Shown: positions 49,124 through 58,705 of the stretch, piece after piece
How the letters are laid out: each line of letters starts with the position of its first letter
Position numbering within the stretch: the first letter of the stretch is position 1
DNA from: an uncultured Bacteroidales bacterium
GTDB lineage: Bacteria > Bacteroidota > Bacteroidia > Bacteroidales > F082
Assembly: GCA_905234275.1 (NCBI GenBank)
Contig: CAJOHD010000002.1
Location: 186,001-250,000 of the forward strand
Length of the DNA: 64,000 bases
Direction: 5' to 3'
The notes under the pieces: model-generated
The model's input: only the letters and a program-made list of their open reading frames with translations
Database searches by the model: none
Told to the model about the DNA's origin: nothing
Program-made: the position numbers and the translations under genes

Positions 49124-50725
49124 ATGGAAACAAGATATATTTTCATCACAGGAGGTGTGGCGTCTTCGTTAGGGAAGGGCATCATCTCCGCCTCGCTGGG
49201 CAAGCTCCTTCAAGCCCGCGGTTACAAGATAACAATCCAGAAATTCGACCCTTACATCAACGTTGACCCGGGCACGCTGAACCCTTACGAGCACGGCGAA
49301 TGCTACGTCACAGCCGACGGCTTCGAGACAGACCTCGACCTCGGTCACTACGAGCGCTTCACCGGCATCGAGACGACACGCGACAACAGCGTGACGACGG
49401 GTAGGATATACCTCAGCGTCATCGAACGTGAACGCCGCGGCGACTATCTCGGCAAGACAATCCAGGTGGTGCCTCATATCACCGACGAGATAAAACGTCG
49501 TATCCTGCTCAACGCCACCAAGGAACATTTCGACTTCGTAATCACTGAAATCGGCGGCACCATCGGCGACATTGAGGGACAACCGTTCCTCGAAGCTATC
49601 CGTCAGCTCCGCTGGCAACTCGGGCCGCAGAAGGCATTGAATGTGCATCTGACCTATGTGCCGTTCCTCGCCGCGGCGGGTGAGTTGAAGACCAAGCCGA
49701 CGCAGACCAGCGTGAAACAGCTGCAGGGACTGGGAATCCAGCCTGAGGTGCTTGTCTTGAGAACCGAACACGAACTCAGCGATGACCTTCGCGTGAAGGT
49801 GGCGCATTTCTGCAATGTCGACGTGGACGCCGTCATCCAGAGTCAGGATCTGTCGAGCATTTATGAGGTGCCTGTCAATATGCAGCGACAAGGTTTGGAT
49901 GCTATCATCTTAAAGAAAATGGGCATCGATGATTTGCCGCCATTGGAGATGGACACGTGGATGAAGTTCCTCGAGCATCGTAACAACGCCACCAAGACCG
50001 TCGACATCGCCTTGGTGGGCAAATATGACCTTCAGGACGCTTACAAGAGCATCCGCGAGAGCTTAGCGCACGCCGGGACATACAACGACTACAAGGTTAA
50101 GATACATTTCGTCAACAGTGAGCACATCACAAAAGACAACGTCGCCGAGATGCTGAAAGGCATGGCTGGCATAGTCATCTGTCCGGGCTTCGGTCAGCGG
50201 GGCATCGAAGGTAAGATTATCGCTGCCGAATACACGAGAACTCACGATATCCCTACCTTTGGCATCTGTCTCGGCATGCAGATGATGGTCATTGAGTTTG
50301 CCCGTAACGTGCTCGGTTACGCCGATGCCAACAGCAGCGAGATGGACCCTGTGACACCGCACAACGTCATCGACATGATGGAGGAGCAGAAGAGTATCAC
50401 ACAGATGGGCGGCACCATGCGTCTTGGCGCTTACGACTGCGAGCTCGTCAACGGCAGCAGAACGTGGAAAGCTTATGGCGAGAAAGACCTCGTGCGCGAA
50501 CGTCATCGCCATCGTTATGAGTTCAACGACAAATATCGCGACGAATATGAAAAAAACGGCATGCACTGCGTGGGTGTCAACCCTGAGTCGGGACTTGTCG
50601 AGATTGTCGAAATTCCTGAGCTGCGCTGGTATATCGGCCCGCAGTTCCATCCCGAATATTCATCGACGGTGCTGCATCCGCATCCGCTTTTCATGAGTTT
50701 CGTGAAGGCGTGTATCGAAAAATAA
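49124..50725 (+). CDS. pyrG: CTP synthase
   Basis: CTP synthase aminates UTP with glutamine and ATP. The 533-residue protein has the amidoligase N-terminus TRYIFITGGVASSLGKGI, with P-loop, followed by QKFDPYINVDPGTLNPYEHGECYV. Its C-terminal class I glutaminase domain (from about residue 295) has PTFGICLGMQ with the nucleophilic Cys and a C-terminal QFHPEYSS. Length and motifs are complete. Monocistronic with its own promoter. Confidence 0.98.
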   Translation: METRYIFITGGVASSLGKGIISASLGKLLQARGYKITIQKFDPYINVDPGTLNPYEHGECYVTADGFETDLDLGHYERFTGIETTRDNSVTTGRIYLSVIERERRGDYLGKTIQVVPHITDEIKRRILLNATKEHFDFVITEIGGTIGDIEGQPFLEAIRQLRWQLGPQKALNVHLTYVPFLAAAGELKTKPTQTSVKQLQGLGIQPEVLVLRTEHELSDDLRVKVAHFCNVDVDAVIQSQDLSSIYEVPVNMQRQGLDAIILKKMGIDDLPPLEMDTWMKFLEHRNNATKTVDIALVGKYDLQDAYKSIRESLAHAGTYNDYKVKIHFVNSEHITKDNVAEMLKGMAGIVICPGFGQRGIEGKIIAAEYTRTHDIPTFGICLGMQMMVIEFARNVLGYADANSSEMDPVTPHNVIDMMEEQKSITQMGGTMRLGAYDCELVNGSRTWKAYGEKDLVRERHRHRYEFNDKYRDEYEKNGMHCVGVNPESGLVEIVEIPELRWYIGPQFHPEYSSTVLHPHPLFMSFVKACIEK

Positions 50726-50736
50726 ATTGCAAAAAA

Positions 50737-50768
50737 TTTGTTTTTTTTAAAAATTCTTCTTATCTTTG
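50737..50768 (+). promoter_or_regulatory. Promoter of the 50823 lipoprotein gene
   Basis: TTTG at 50737-50740, 20-nt spacer, TATCTTTG at 50761-50768; an excellent consensus match. Confidence 0.78.
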
Positions 50769-50822
50769 CAGGTTGATTACTAATCAATTAAGTGGAATAT
50801 TGACCTAAAAAATTATAGTATC

Positions 50823-52316
50823 ATGAAGAAATTATTAGGTGTTTTTATAATTCTGGCGCTGGTTTTCGGCGTTGTTTCATGTAAGAAAAATAAGAATGGA
50901 GGCGATGCTTCGTTTAAGATGAGCAGGGTAAACCTCAACGGTGCCCGTTATCTCGCTTTGGCCAACAAAGAGGGTGCCAAGGACGGCGAAGCCGGCGGAT
51001 TCCTCTACAGCGTCGACGACGAAGGCAATCTGCAGATTATGGCTTATGAATATGACTGCGACGACAGCGGTATCGCTTCGGAATTGAGGCGTAGCCTCAC
51101 CATACAGATAACAGCCATGATTCCTGTTGGTGACGTCTACATATGGCTCATGGGATGCCGTTATCAGTGCAACGACTACAGCGGTTTCAGCGACGACATG
51201 GCCGATCGTATCCGCGGCACGGTGGATCATAGCTGGTGGTCGGATTGGGGTGAGAACTTCCTTCTCCGTCGTAGCGACGGTAAGATTTACGACCTCAATG
51301 GTGTGACTGGAGCATTCCCGATAGGAAATCTTAAATATTGGGGTGGCCCGAATATCCCATGGATTTTCGACAATGGAATACCGCTCGACGGTGACTTTAG
51401 CGGTGAAAGACTGCGTAAGCTGGGTCTCATCTCACAAATCGGCGACGACGTCTATCTCGCTTCCGGCTCATATCAGGGCGGATTGAGCAAGCTCCGTATC
51501 AATGGCGATAATATCAATGTGATCAATGTGTTGCCGGGCAGCGAAGGACAGCCTATCAACATCGCATACAGTGTCACCGACAATGCCGGACATCTGGGCA
51601 CATGCATCAGCTACGGCAGCAATACACCTCATGTGCCGGCTATCATGGCTTCTGACGGTACTTTGCCGGCAATTCAGGGGATTCCGGTGGCTACAGGCTG
51701 GGAATCATCATATTATCCTGAGATGCGTTGCATCGGAGGTAAGTATTTCGTTTCGGTATACGGTAGCTATAACGGAACTCCGACAATTTACCGTGTCGAT
51801 ATCAGCGGCGATCAGGCTACTGGTACTGCAGTGGCAGAGGGCTATTTCAGTGATGACCCATGTGAGTTGGCATCAATAAGGGTTTGTGTCAGTGATGAGG
51901 AGAACTATTCGTGGGTAAACTGCGAGACTCTCTATACTTTCAATGCAAACACCTATCAGCTGACATCGAGTACTCTTCCTTCGGGATGGCCAGGATATGC
52001 TTGGTTTGACGCTGAAGGCCGTTACTATGAGTCGAATTTGTCGAATGGCTTGACGAGTTTCACCATCTACGACCTTGCCACTATGAACACCGAGACCGTC
52101 GCTGTCGACCGTTCACAGGTGCCACAGTATAATATGGTGACAGAATGCAACTATGACGGCGGCATCATGGCATTCATCGAGAGCGCCGTCAGGGCCGATG
52201 GCTCAACGATGACGCTTGTCACCGACGTGACCGGTCCGGAGCGCGGTATCACACGCTTGCAGAGCCAGACGAGCGCAAACAACAACGTGGTTGTCAGTAC
52301 GCTGATACCGCTCTAA
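50823..52316 (+). CDS. 497-residue lipoprotein, paralog 2
   Basis: The lipoprotein signal is KKLLGVFIILALVFGVVSC (lipobox VSC), followed by KKNKNGGD. The chain is beta-rich with blade-like elements (FLYSVDDEGNLQIMAYEY, FLLRRSDGKIYDLNG, DDVYLASGSYQGGLSKLRI), compatible with a propeller. It has the same length as, and local motif matches to, the protein at 37296-38789, 13.5 kb away. A strong consensus promoter precedes it. The ADH gene follows 26 nt downstream. Function unknown. Confidence 0.78.
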   Translation: MKKLLGVFIILALVFGVVSCKKNKNGGDASFKMSRVNLNGARYLALANKEGAKDGEAGGFLYSVDDEGNLQIMAYEYDCDDSGIASELRRSLTIQITAMIPVGDVYIWLMGCRYQCNDYSGFSDDMADRIRGTVDHSWWSDWGENFLLRRSDGKIYDLNGVTGAFPIGNLKYWGGPNIPWIFDNGIPLDGDFSGERLRKLGLISQIGDDVYLASGSYQGGLSKLRINGDNINVINVLPGSEGQPINIAYSVTDNAGHLGTCISYGSNTPHVPAIMASDGTLPAIQGIPVATGWESSYYPEMRCIGGKYFVSVYGSYNGTPTIYRVDISGDQATGTAVAEGYFSDDPCELASIRVCVSDEENYSWVNCETLYTFNANTYQLTSSTLPSGWPGYAWFDAEGRYYESNLSNGLTSFTIYDLATMNTETVAVDRSQVPQYNMVTECNYDGGIMAFIESAVRADGSTMTLVTDVTGPERGITRLQSQTSANNNVVVSTLIPL

Positions 52317-52342
52317 TCATATTTTATTTAACAGTATTTATC

Positions 52343-53521
52343 ATGATAAACGACTTCGTTTATTACATCCCTACAAAGGTATATTTTGGCAAGGACCAAA
52401 TGAATAATCTTGGCGCGGAGCTGAAGAAATACGGCAAGCGCGTGCTCATGACCTACGGCGGCGGCTCCATCAAGAAGATCGGGCTTTACGACTGTGTGGT
52501 GAAAGAGATCCATGACGCCGGCCTCGAGCTCTTCGAGCTCTCGGGCATCGAGCCTAACCCACGCATCGACTCGGTGCGCAAGGGTGCCCAGATGTGCAAG
52601 GAACACCATATCGACGTGCTTCTTGCTGTCGGCGGCGGCTCCACCATCGACGCCACCAAGTTCATGGCGGCAGGTGCCTGCGTCGACCACGACCCGTGGG
52701 ATTTCCTCGACCTCAGCAAACGCTCGCCAATAGAGAAGGCACTGCCTATAGTGACGATCCTCACCCTTTCAGCAACAGGCTCGGAGATGGATATGGGAGG
52801 CGTCATCAGCAACCCGGAGACGAAAGACAAGATAGGTCGCCTCGCCCCGGCCATGCTGCCGAAGGCATCGTTCCTCGACCCAACCAATACCTTCACGGTG
52901 AGTCCTTACCAGACAGCCTGCGGCGCCGCCGACATGCTCTCGCATATCTTCGAGGTGTATTTCAACAACAACCTCGACCTTTACATGCTCGACTGCTTCA
53001 TGGAAGGCATGATGAAGACCATCATCAAATACGCACCTATCGCAATGCGTGAGCCAGACAACTACGAGGCACGCGCCAACCTGATGTGGACCTCGTCATG
53101 GGCAATCAACGGCTTCATCGACGGCGGCAAACGCCAGCCTTGGAGCTGCCATCCTATGGAACATGAGGTCTCGGCAATTTACGACATCACCCACGGTCTC
53201 GGACTCGCTATCATCACGCCACGCTGGATGGAATACTGCCTCGACGAGACGACAGTCGACAAATTCGTGCAGTTCGGCGTCAACGTGTTCGGCATCGACG
53301 CTAAGTTGCCTAAGATGGAGATCGCGAAGAAAGCCATCGCGGCGCTCAGCGACTTCCTCTTCAACACCTTACAACTGAAACGCACCTTCCCGGAGGTGGG
53401 CATCGACGAGACTAACTTCGCCATCATGGCAAAGAAAGCGGTCAACGGAGGAACGTTGAAAGGCTTCAAACCACTTCAGCAGAAGGATGTCGAGAAGATT
53501 TTTGAGATGTGCATGAGATAA
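52343..53521 (+). CDS. Iron-containing alcohol dehydrogenase
   Basis: The 392-residue protein is a group III iron ADH of the YqhD/BdhA type: YYIPTKVYFGKDQMNNLG at the start, GGGSTIDATKFMA near residue 97 for NAD(P) binding, and the metal ligands in AADMLSHIFE and HPMEHEVSAIYDITHGLGLAI. It would reduce aldehydes to alcohols during fermentation, or scavenge reactive aldehydes. The EFR1-type ferredoxin gene follows 10 nt downstream and is probably cotranscribed. Confidence 0.95.
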   Translation: MINDFVYYIPTKVYFGKDQMNNLGAELKKYGKRVLMTYGGGSIKKIGLYDCVVKEIHDAGLELFELSGIEPNPRIDSVRKGAQMCKEHHIDVLLAVGGGSTIDATKFMAAGACVDHDPWDFLDLSKRSPIEKALPIVTILTLSATGSEMDMGGVISNPETKDKIGRLAPAMLPKASFLDPTNTFTVSPYQTACGAADMLSHIFEVYFNNNLDLYMLDCFMEGMMKTIIKYAPIAMREPDNYEARANLMWTSSWAINGFIDGGKRQPWSCHPMEHEVSAIYDITHGLGLAIITPRWMEYCLDETTVDKFVQFGVNVFGIDAKLPKMEIAKKAIAALSDFLFNTLQLKRTFPEVGIDETNFAIMAKKAVNGGTLKGFKPLQQKDVEKIFEMCMR

Positions 53522-53531
53522 TTTTTTAGTT

Positions 53532-54284
53532 ATGATTTTCTACTATTCCGGCTGCGGAAACAGCAAGTTTATCGCGACGAGCATAGCTGACGCGCTCAAT
53601 GAGAAGCTTGTCTTCATCCCGGAGGCTCAACGTAATAACCAATATGAATATGAGCTTTCCGAAGGTGAGATGCTCGGCTTCGTATATCCGATATATTCGT
53701 GGCGCCCTCCTCATCTCGTCGAGGAATTTGTCGAAAAGCTGAAGATAAACGGCGCTCCGTCGTATGTTTGGACTGCTGTTACATGCGGCGATAACGTCGG
53801 CGAGACTGAGAAAATCTTCCGTAAGGAGTTGAGCGACAGAGGTCTGGATCTTAACGCAGCATTTTGTTTCAAGATGCCTAACACCTACGTCAACATGGTT
53901 GGGATGAGCGTCGACAGGGAAGAGGTGGCGAGCGAGAAAATCGCGAAAGCCAAGGAAAAACTGCCGAAGGTGATAGAAATGATTAAATCGAAGACAGCGT
54001 TTTCCGACATGATAAAAGGCGGTTTACCGCGATTCAAGAGCAATGTCATCGGCAGCGGATTCTACAAATGGGCATCCGACGAGCCGTTCTTCAGCACCGA
54101 CGCATGTATCTCGTGCGGCATGTGCGCTAAGGTGTGCCCGCTGCAGAACATCACAATTGAAAATGGCCGCCCACATTGGAACGGCCATTGTAACACCTGC
54201 GACGCCTGCTATCATTATTGCCCGAAAAACGCCATCCAATACGGAAAAAAGACAAAAGGGAAGGGACAATATCATTTTGTTTAA
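53532..54284 (+). CDS. EFR1-family flavodoxin-ferredoxin fusion protein
   Basis: The 250-residue protein joins a flavodoxin-like N-terminal domain (IFYYSGCGNSKFIATSIADAL, then YPIYSWRPPHLVEEF) to a C-terminal two-cluster ferredoxin: CISCGMCAKVCP and CNTCDACYHYCPKNAIQYG, each C-x2-C-x2-C-x3-C-P. It likely shuttles electrons between flavin and [4Fe-4S] carriers in the anaerobic cytoplasm. A strong terminator follows. Confidence 0.94.
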   Translation: MIFYYSGCGNSKFIATSIADALNEKLVFIPEAQRNNQYEYELSEGEMLGFVYPIYSWRPPHLVEEFVEKLKINGAPSYVWTAVTCGDNVGETEKIFRKELSDRGLDLNAAFCFKMPNTYVNMVGMSVDREEVASEKIAKAKEKLPKVIEMIKSKTAFSDMIKGGLPRFKSNVIGSGFYKWASDEPFFSTDACISCGMCAKVCPLQNITIENGRPHWNGHCNTCDACYHYCPKNAIQYGKKTKGKGQYHFV

Positions 54285-54292
54285 TTGAGATA

Positions 54293-54326
54293 AAAAAAGC
54301 CGGCAACAATCGTCACCGGCTTTTTT
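54293..54326. terminator. Bidirectional terminator between EFR1 and C25 genes
   Basis: AAAAAAGCCGG and CCGGCTTTTTT are perfect inverted arms around a 12-nt loop. The T and A runs on opposite sides let it serve both converging genes. Confidence 0.85.
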
Positions 54327-54342
54327 AATTTTAGTTATTCAA

Positions 54343-57090
54343 TTATTTCTTTATGAAACTTCTTGTTTCAGTGCTGTTGCCATTGATCATCTTGATGAAA
54401 TAGATGCCGCTCTGCAACTCACTGACTTCTATCTCGACCTTGTCGGAATTGCATTCCTGGCTTAAGACCTTGACACCTGTCAGGTTGTAAATCTCAATAT
54501 TGCTGATGGTCTCGTTTGCTTCGATGAAAAGCTTGTCGTTGACAGGGTTAGGATAGATGTTCAAAGCCTGCTGAGCGTTTTCACCGACGCTGGTGACGTC
54601 GCGAAGATGTGCTATGAAGTAGTGATTATCAGTCAGGGTGAATGTGTATGATTCATCTTCTGAAACCACGACATCATCTTCGGTCCAGTTTAGGAAGACG
54701 AAGTTCTCTGCCGGAGTAACAGTCAAGGTTACTTCTGAACCATAATGATTATCGCCGACTTTTGAAATGATACCGCCATTCCAAGGATCGACGGCAGTTA
54801 ACACTTCATAATTTATATATGAGAAATTGGCGATGAATTCAGCGTTTTCGGTAACGGTGAAGGTTATTGAGGCATCTGTCGAGTATATGAAACCATCTTT
54901 TACCCAGTTAAAGAAGTTAAATCCAACGTTTGGCGTGGCTGTCAGTGTGCATTCTTCGCCTGCGTTGTAGGTGTTGGCACCGGTTACTGTTCCGCTTTGT
55001 GCAGGAATGACTGATGCTGTCACTGTGTAAGTTGTTGGAGTGCTGCCACCTACAGGGATGTCGGTGATGTAAGGCTGGCGCTGTGGCTTTGTCACCACGA
55101 TTCTCACTTGTCCTGATGTGACAGGTGTCACTGTCACGCTGACGCTGCCTGAATCATCAACCAGAGCCGCACCGAGAAGCACGTTGTCTTGTGAGATACC
55201 GACATAAGAACCTTCTTCAGCGTTGACGGTGAAGCTTGTTGCTCCAGCAGGGAATTCTGTGTCGTGGCTCACGGTGTTTTCTGTAGGATTCACTCTGTAA
55301 GGCATGATGGAGCCGTCGCCGAGCACGTGGTAAGCCTGCCAGTAATAGAGATCAGAGATGCTGGCCTGATAATTGTTTGCATGAGCATAGCAAACGGCGA
55401 TGTTGCCAAGGAATGTCATTGACGATATTGTATTATAGGTGTCGTCCATCCACACTGCATCATAAACGCCGGTCTTGGTGTTGGCGATGTTTGGTGTGTT
55501 GCTGAAGGTGTTGGTGGCTCCTACGCCGAAGTAATAGTCTTCATACCAATAGGTGTAAGGACATGAGCCGATATATGAGTAGGCGCCTTTGTTTGTGGCA
55601 CGTATCATCGCCTCGCCGAAGCATGGCTGGCCGTAGCCGTAGTTGCCCGAGAGACAGCAGTTGCCCATCGCCAGGAAATACTTGTCGGCATTGGTCAGCT
55701 GGTTGACATTGCTGTTGGTGAAGTTAGGCTGTGTCCATTCCTGGTTGTCGCCATGGGCGGTGTAGTTGACGAAACCGACGCCTGTGTTCAAGGCATTGTA
55801 GCAGCCGTTGTACTGGCTCTGGTTGACGTGCGAGTTGACCTGTGTGAAGCCATGTTCCGTATTGTAATAATAGGTTGTGGCGTATTGGATGGTCGGCTTT
55901 CCGACGTAATTGGTCCAGTAGTTATCCCAACCAGCGATGAGTGTCACATTGTTTAGATATGTAGGATCAGGCATGGTGTATTGCTCATATTGCAAAATCT
56001 TGTCGATGATGCTGGTCAGCTGGGTGGTGTTTTCCGCCGACATACGGCTGTAGAACATGTCAGGGAAATAGTCGTTGTCGACACTTCCGTAATAAAGGTC
56101 AGTGACTTTGCTGGTTGCAGAGCCGTTGGTACCAGGAATTTGTCCAGTGTCGCCCACGAGGATGAGGAATGTAGGGGTGTTGCCCTGGCTTACGCCGGTG
56201 TTGTAAAGGTTCTGCACATAGCTGCGGATGGCGTTGTAGTTGCCGCCGGCCTGTGCTGTGGTGTGAACCTGCACGTCGAAACCTTTCTGGATCTTCCAGT
56301 TGAGCCATGGTTGTAATGTCGACACGTAGTTCTCAGGAGTGATGACAATCATATGGACAGGATAAGCCATCAGGTCAGGATGATCGTCGTAAACATCCAT
56401 TATCTGGCGGTAGTTGAACATCTGCTTGTAAACGATGTCGAAATATGGACTGTAGGTGCTCACCAGCATACGCTCGGTCTCCGCAATATCAGCGCCTTCG
56501 AAGGTGATCTCCACCTCGATGTCGTTGAACACGCGGATGGTGTTGCTTTGTGCATTGTAGCTCACCGGGTTGATGACCAACGAACCGATTCTTATTCCAC
56601 GCATGGTGCCTTGCACCTCGATTGATGCCTCAGGAGCAGTGGCGAGACTTCTCGTCTGATATGCTTCTTCATTATAAATGAATTGTACATCCTCGATTTT
56701 CTGGTCTTTTCTTACCGAAGGCTGGCGTGGCACGATGGTGCTGATGCCATATTCAGAAAGGCTGTAATCCTTTGTGGTATAGCTAATTACTGATACACTC
56801 GGCGTTGCTCCGAATGGCACTGCCAGAAGCTCGTGTGTGGCAGGCAACTCTGGCGTTCCTATTTCGCCTGAAGGATAGGTGCCATCAAGCATGATGCTTG
56901 AGAAAACGCCTCTTTCTGTTGATAATTCAGCACTTTCCAATGCGCCATAGCTGAATGTGGCACGGATAGTCTGGAAACTGCTTTGTGTGATTTCGGCTTT
57001 TGACTCGCTGCGCAAATCAATTCTGCCGTTCTGGGCTATTGCGAACAAACCGCTAATAACCAACATGAAAAATAATGTAAATCTTTTCAT
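54343..57090 (-). CDS. Gingipain-family C25 cysteine protease with T9SS sorting domain
   Basis: The 915-residue protein has a signal peptide (LFFMLVISGLFAIAQ), a C25-type propeptide (about residues 20-230, with ELPATHELLAVPFGA), and a catalytic domain. The domain includes HMIVITPENYVSTLQPWLNWK and FLILVGDTGQIP. His446 lies in NYTAHGDNQEW and the Cys478-Cys479 pair in GNCCLSGNYG. After a beta domain come two InlB-like repeats near residues 670-815 (FNFFNWVKDG and FVFLNWTEDD) and a T9SS sorting domain (LNIYPNPVNDKLFI). It should be a surface protease that cuts proteins outside the cell. Specificity cannot be inferred. Confidence 0.94.
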   Translation of the reverse strand: MKRFTLFFMLVISGLFAIAQNGRIDLRSESKAEITQSSFQTIRATFSYGALESAELSTERGVFSSIMLDGTYPSGEIGTPELPATHELLAVPFGATPSVSVISYTTKDYSLSEYGISTIVPRQPSVRKDQKIEDVQFIYNEEAYQTRSLATAPEASIEVQGTMRGIRIGSLVINPVSYNAQSNTIRVFNDIEVEITFEGADIAETERMLVSTYSPYFDIVYKQMFNYRQIMDVYDDHPDLMAYPVHMIVITPENYVSTLQPWLNWKIQKGFDVQVHTTAQAGGNYNAIRSYVQNLYNTGVSQGNTPTFLILVGDTGQIPGTNGSATSKVTDLYYGSVDNDYFPDMFYSRMSAENTTQLTSIIDKILQYEQYTMPDPTYLNNVTLIAGWDNYWTNYVGKPTIQYATTYYYNTEHGFTQVNSHVNQSQYNGCYNALNTGVGFVNYTAHGDNQEWTQPNFTNSNVNQLTNADKYFLAMGNCCLSGNYGYGQPCFGEAMIRATNKGAYSYIGSCPYTYWYEDYYFGVGATNTFSNTPNIANTKTGVYDAVWMDDTYNTISSMTFLGNIAVCYAHANNYQASISDLYYWQAYHVLGDGSIMPYRVNPTENTVSHDTEFPAGATSFTVNAEEGSYVGISQDNVLLGAALVDDSGSVSVTVTPVTSGQVRIVVTKPQRQPYITDIPVGGSTPTTYTVTASVIPAQSGTVTGANTYNAGEECTLTATPNVGFNFFNWVKDGFIYSTDASITFTVTENAEFIANFSYINYEVLTAVDPWNGGIISKVGDNHYGSEVTLTVTPAENFVFLNWTEDDVVVSEDESYTFTLTDNHYFIAHLRDVTSVGENAQQALNIYPNPVNDKLFIEANETISNIEIYNLTGVKVLSQECNSDKVEIEVSELQSGIYFIKMINGNSTETRSFIKK

Positions 57091-57125
57091 ATTAGATGGA
57101 TGAATTTTTAATGATTAATTTTTTG

Positions 57126-57133
57126 CAAAAATA
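57126..57133 (-). promoter_or_regulatory. -7 element of the C25 protease gene
   Basis: TATTTTTG on the minus strand, 35 nt before the ATG at 57090. Confidence 0.65.
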
Positions 57134-57167
57134 TATTATTTTTCGAAATGTGGTGAATTTTTTTTCG

Positions 57168-57175
57168 TATTTTTG
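57168..57175 (+). promoter_or_regulatory. -7 element of the DUF1846 gene
   Basis: TATTTTTG, 28 nt before the ATG at 57204. Confidence 0.65.
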
Positions 57176-57203
57176 CATCCCGTATTGATTAAAAATTAAC
57201 ACA

Positions 57204-58664
57204 ATGAAATACGGGTTCGATAGCGAAAAATACCTTAAAATCCAGTCTGAACATATTAAAGAGCGCATCGCGAAATTCGGCGATAAGCTTTATTTGGAAT
57301 TTGGCGGGAAGCTGTTTGACGACTTCCATGCAAGTCGCGTTTTGCCAGGTTTTCAGCCTGACATCAAGCTAAAAATGTTGATGCAGCTTGCCGACGTGGC
57401 TGAGATAGTCATCGTCATCAGCGCTGTTGACATCGAGAAAAATAAAGTGCGTGGCGACCTCGGCATCACCTACGATGTGGATGTGTTGCGTCTGCGCGAT
57501 GAGTTCATGGGGCGCGGCTTTGTCGTCAACTCCGTCGTCATCACACATTACAACGGTCAGGCAAGTGCCGATGCTTATCGTCGTCGCTTGGAAAGACTGG
57601 GTATCAAGGTGTATTATCATCATACCATCGAAGGCTATCCGAACAACGTGGCGCTCATCGATTCAGACCAGGGCTTCGGTCGTAACGACTATGTGGAGAC
57701 TACACGTCCGCTTGTCGTCATCACAGCTCCGGGACCAGGCAGCGGCAAGATGGCAGTATGTCTGAGCCAGCTTTATCATGAAAACAAACGCGGCATCAAA
57801 GCCGGTTATGCGAAATACGAGACGTTCCCGATCTGGAATCTTCCGCTGAAGCACCCGGTGAACATCGCTTACGAGGCAGCCACGGCCGACCTCAACGACG
57901 TGAACATGATCGACCCGTTCCATCTCGAGGCTTACGGCGAGACAGCCGTCAACTACAACCGCGACATTGAGATTTTCCCGGTTTTGAACGCTATCTTCGA
58001 ATCCATTTACGGAGAAAATCCATATAAATCGCCTACCGACATGGGTGTCAACATGGCGGGCTACTGTCTCAGCGACGATGAGATTTGCTGCAAGGCATCT
58101 AACGATGAAATAATAAGACGTTATTATACAGCGCTTTGCGAGCTTGCAGTAGGCAAGGGTAGCGAGAATGAAGTGAATAAGATAGCTCTGCTGATGAAGC
58201 AGGCGAAGATTACCACTGCTGACCGCAAGACCACTATCGCCGCCAAGGAACGTAAGGAACAGGAAAACCAACATTCAGCAGCTATCGAGCTTGAAGACGG
58301 CACTATCATCACTGCACATGCCAGCTCGCTGCTCGGCTCCAGCGCCGCTCTGATTCTCAACGCCACCAAGCATCTGGCAGGTATCGGTCATGAGGTGAAA
58401 CTCATCCCTCAGGCTATGATTGAGCCTATCCAGAAGACCAAAGTGGGTATCCTTAACGGTAAGAACCCGCGTTTGCACACTGATGAGGTGCTTGTCGCCC
58501 TCTCGATGCTCAGCCTTTGGGATGAAAACTGCAAGAAAGCTCTTGATGTGTTGCCTCAACTTAATGGATGCCAGGTGCATTCAACGGTGATTCTCCCTGA
58601 AGTTGACAGAAAGATCTTTAAGAAATTAGGAATAGGGTTGACGTGCGACCCGGTGAAGAAATAA
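57204..58664 (+). CDS. DUF1846 family protein
   Basis: The 486-residue cytoplasmic protein matches the DUF1846 family at full length: KYGFDSEKYLKIQSEHIKER at the start, the P-loop-like VVITAPGPGSGKMAVCLSQLY near residue 175, YAKYETFPIWNLPLKHPVN, and a C-terminal part ending GCQVHSTVILPEVDRKIFKKLG. The family has a solved structure but no agreed function; the GPGSGKM segment suggests nucleotide binding. It is monocistronic with its own promoter and a palindromic terminator. Confidence 0.93.
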   Translation: MKYGFDSEKYLKIQSEHIKERIAKFGDKLYLEFGGKLFDDFHASRVLPGFQPDIKLKMLMQLADVAEIVIVISAVDIEKNKVRGDLGITYDVDVLRLRDEFMGRGFVVNSVVITHYNGQASADAYRRRLERLGIKVYYHHTIEGYPNNVALIDSDQGFGRNDYVETTRPLVVITAPGPGSGKMAVCLSQLYHENKRGIKAGYAKYETFPIWNLPLKHPVNIAYEAATADLNDVNMIDPFHLEAYGETAVNYNRDIEIFPVLNAIFESIYGENPYKSPTDMGVNMAGYCLSDDEICCKASNDEIIRRYYTALCELAVGKGSENEVNKIALLMKQAKITTADRKTTIAAKERKEQENQHSAAIELEDGTIITAHASSLLGSSAALILNATKHLAGIGHEVKLIPQAMIEPIQKTKVGILNGKNPRLHTDEVLVALSMLSLWDENCKKALDVLPQLNGCQVHSTVILPEVDRKIFKKLGIGLTCDPVKK

Positions 58665-58704
58665 AAAATGTAGAGCCGCACGGCCGTGCGGCTCTACATT
58701 TTTT
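58663..58704. terminator. Perfect 42-bp palindrome, bidirectional terminator (GTAGAGAC family)
   Basis: The core GTAGAGCCGCACGG (58670-58683) and its exact complement (58684-58697) are flanked by AAAAAATG and CATTTTTT, making a 42-bp perfect palindrome. It lies exactly between the convergent DUF1846 and M13 genes and fits a terminator for both. Confidence 0.88.
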
Positions 58705-58705
58705 A

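Noticed and set aside
57663..58274. Minus-strand frame of 203 codons
   Set aside because: Antisense to the conserved core of the DUF1846 gene; no family resemblance.
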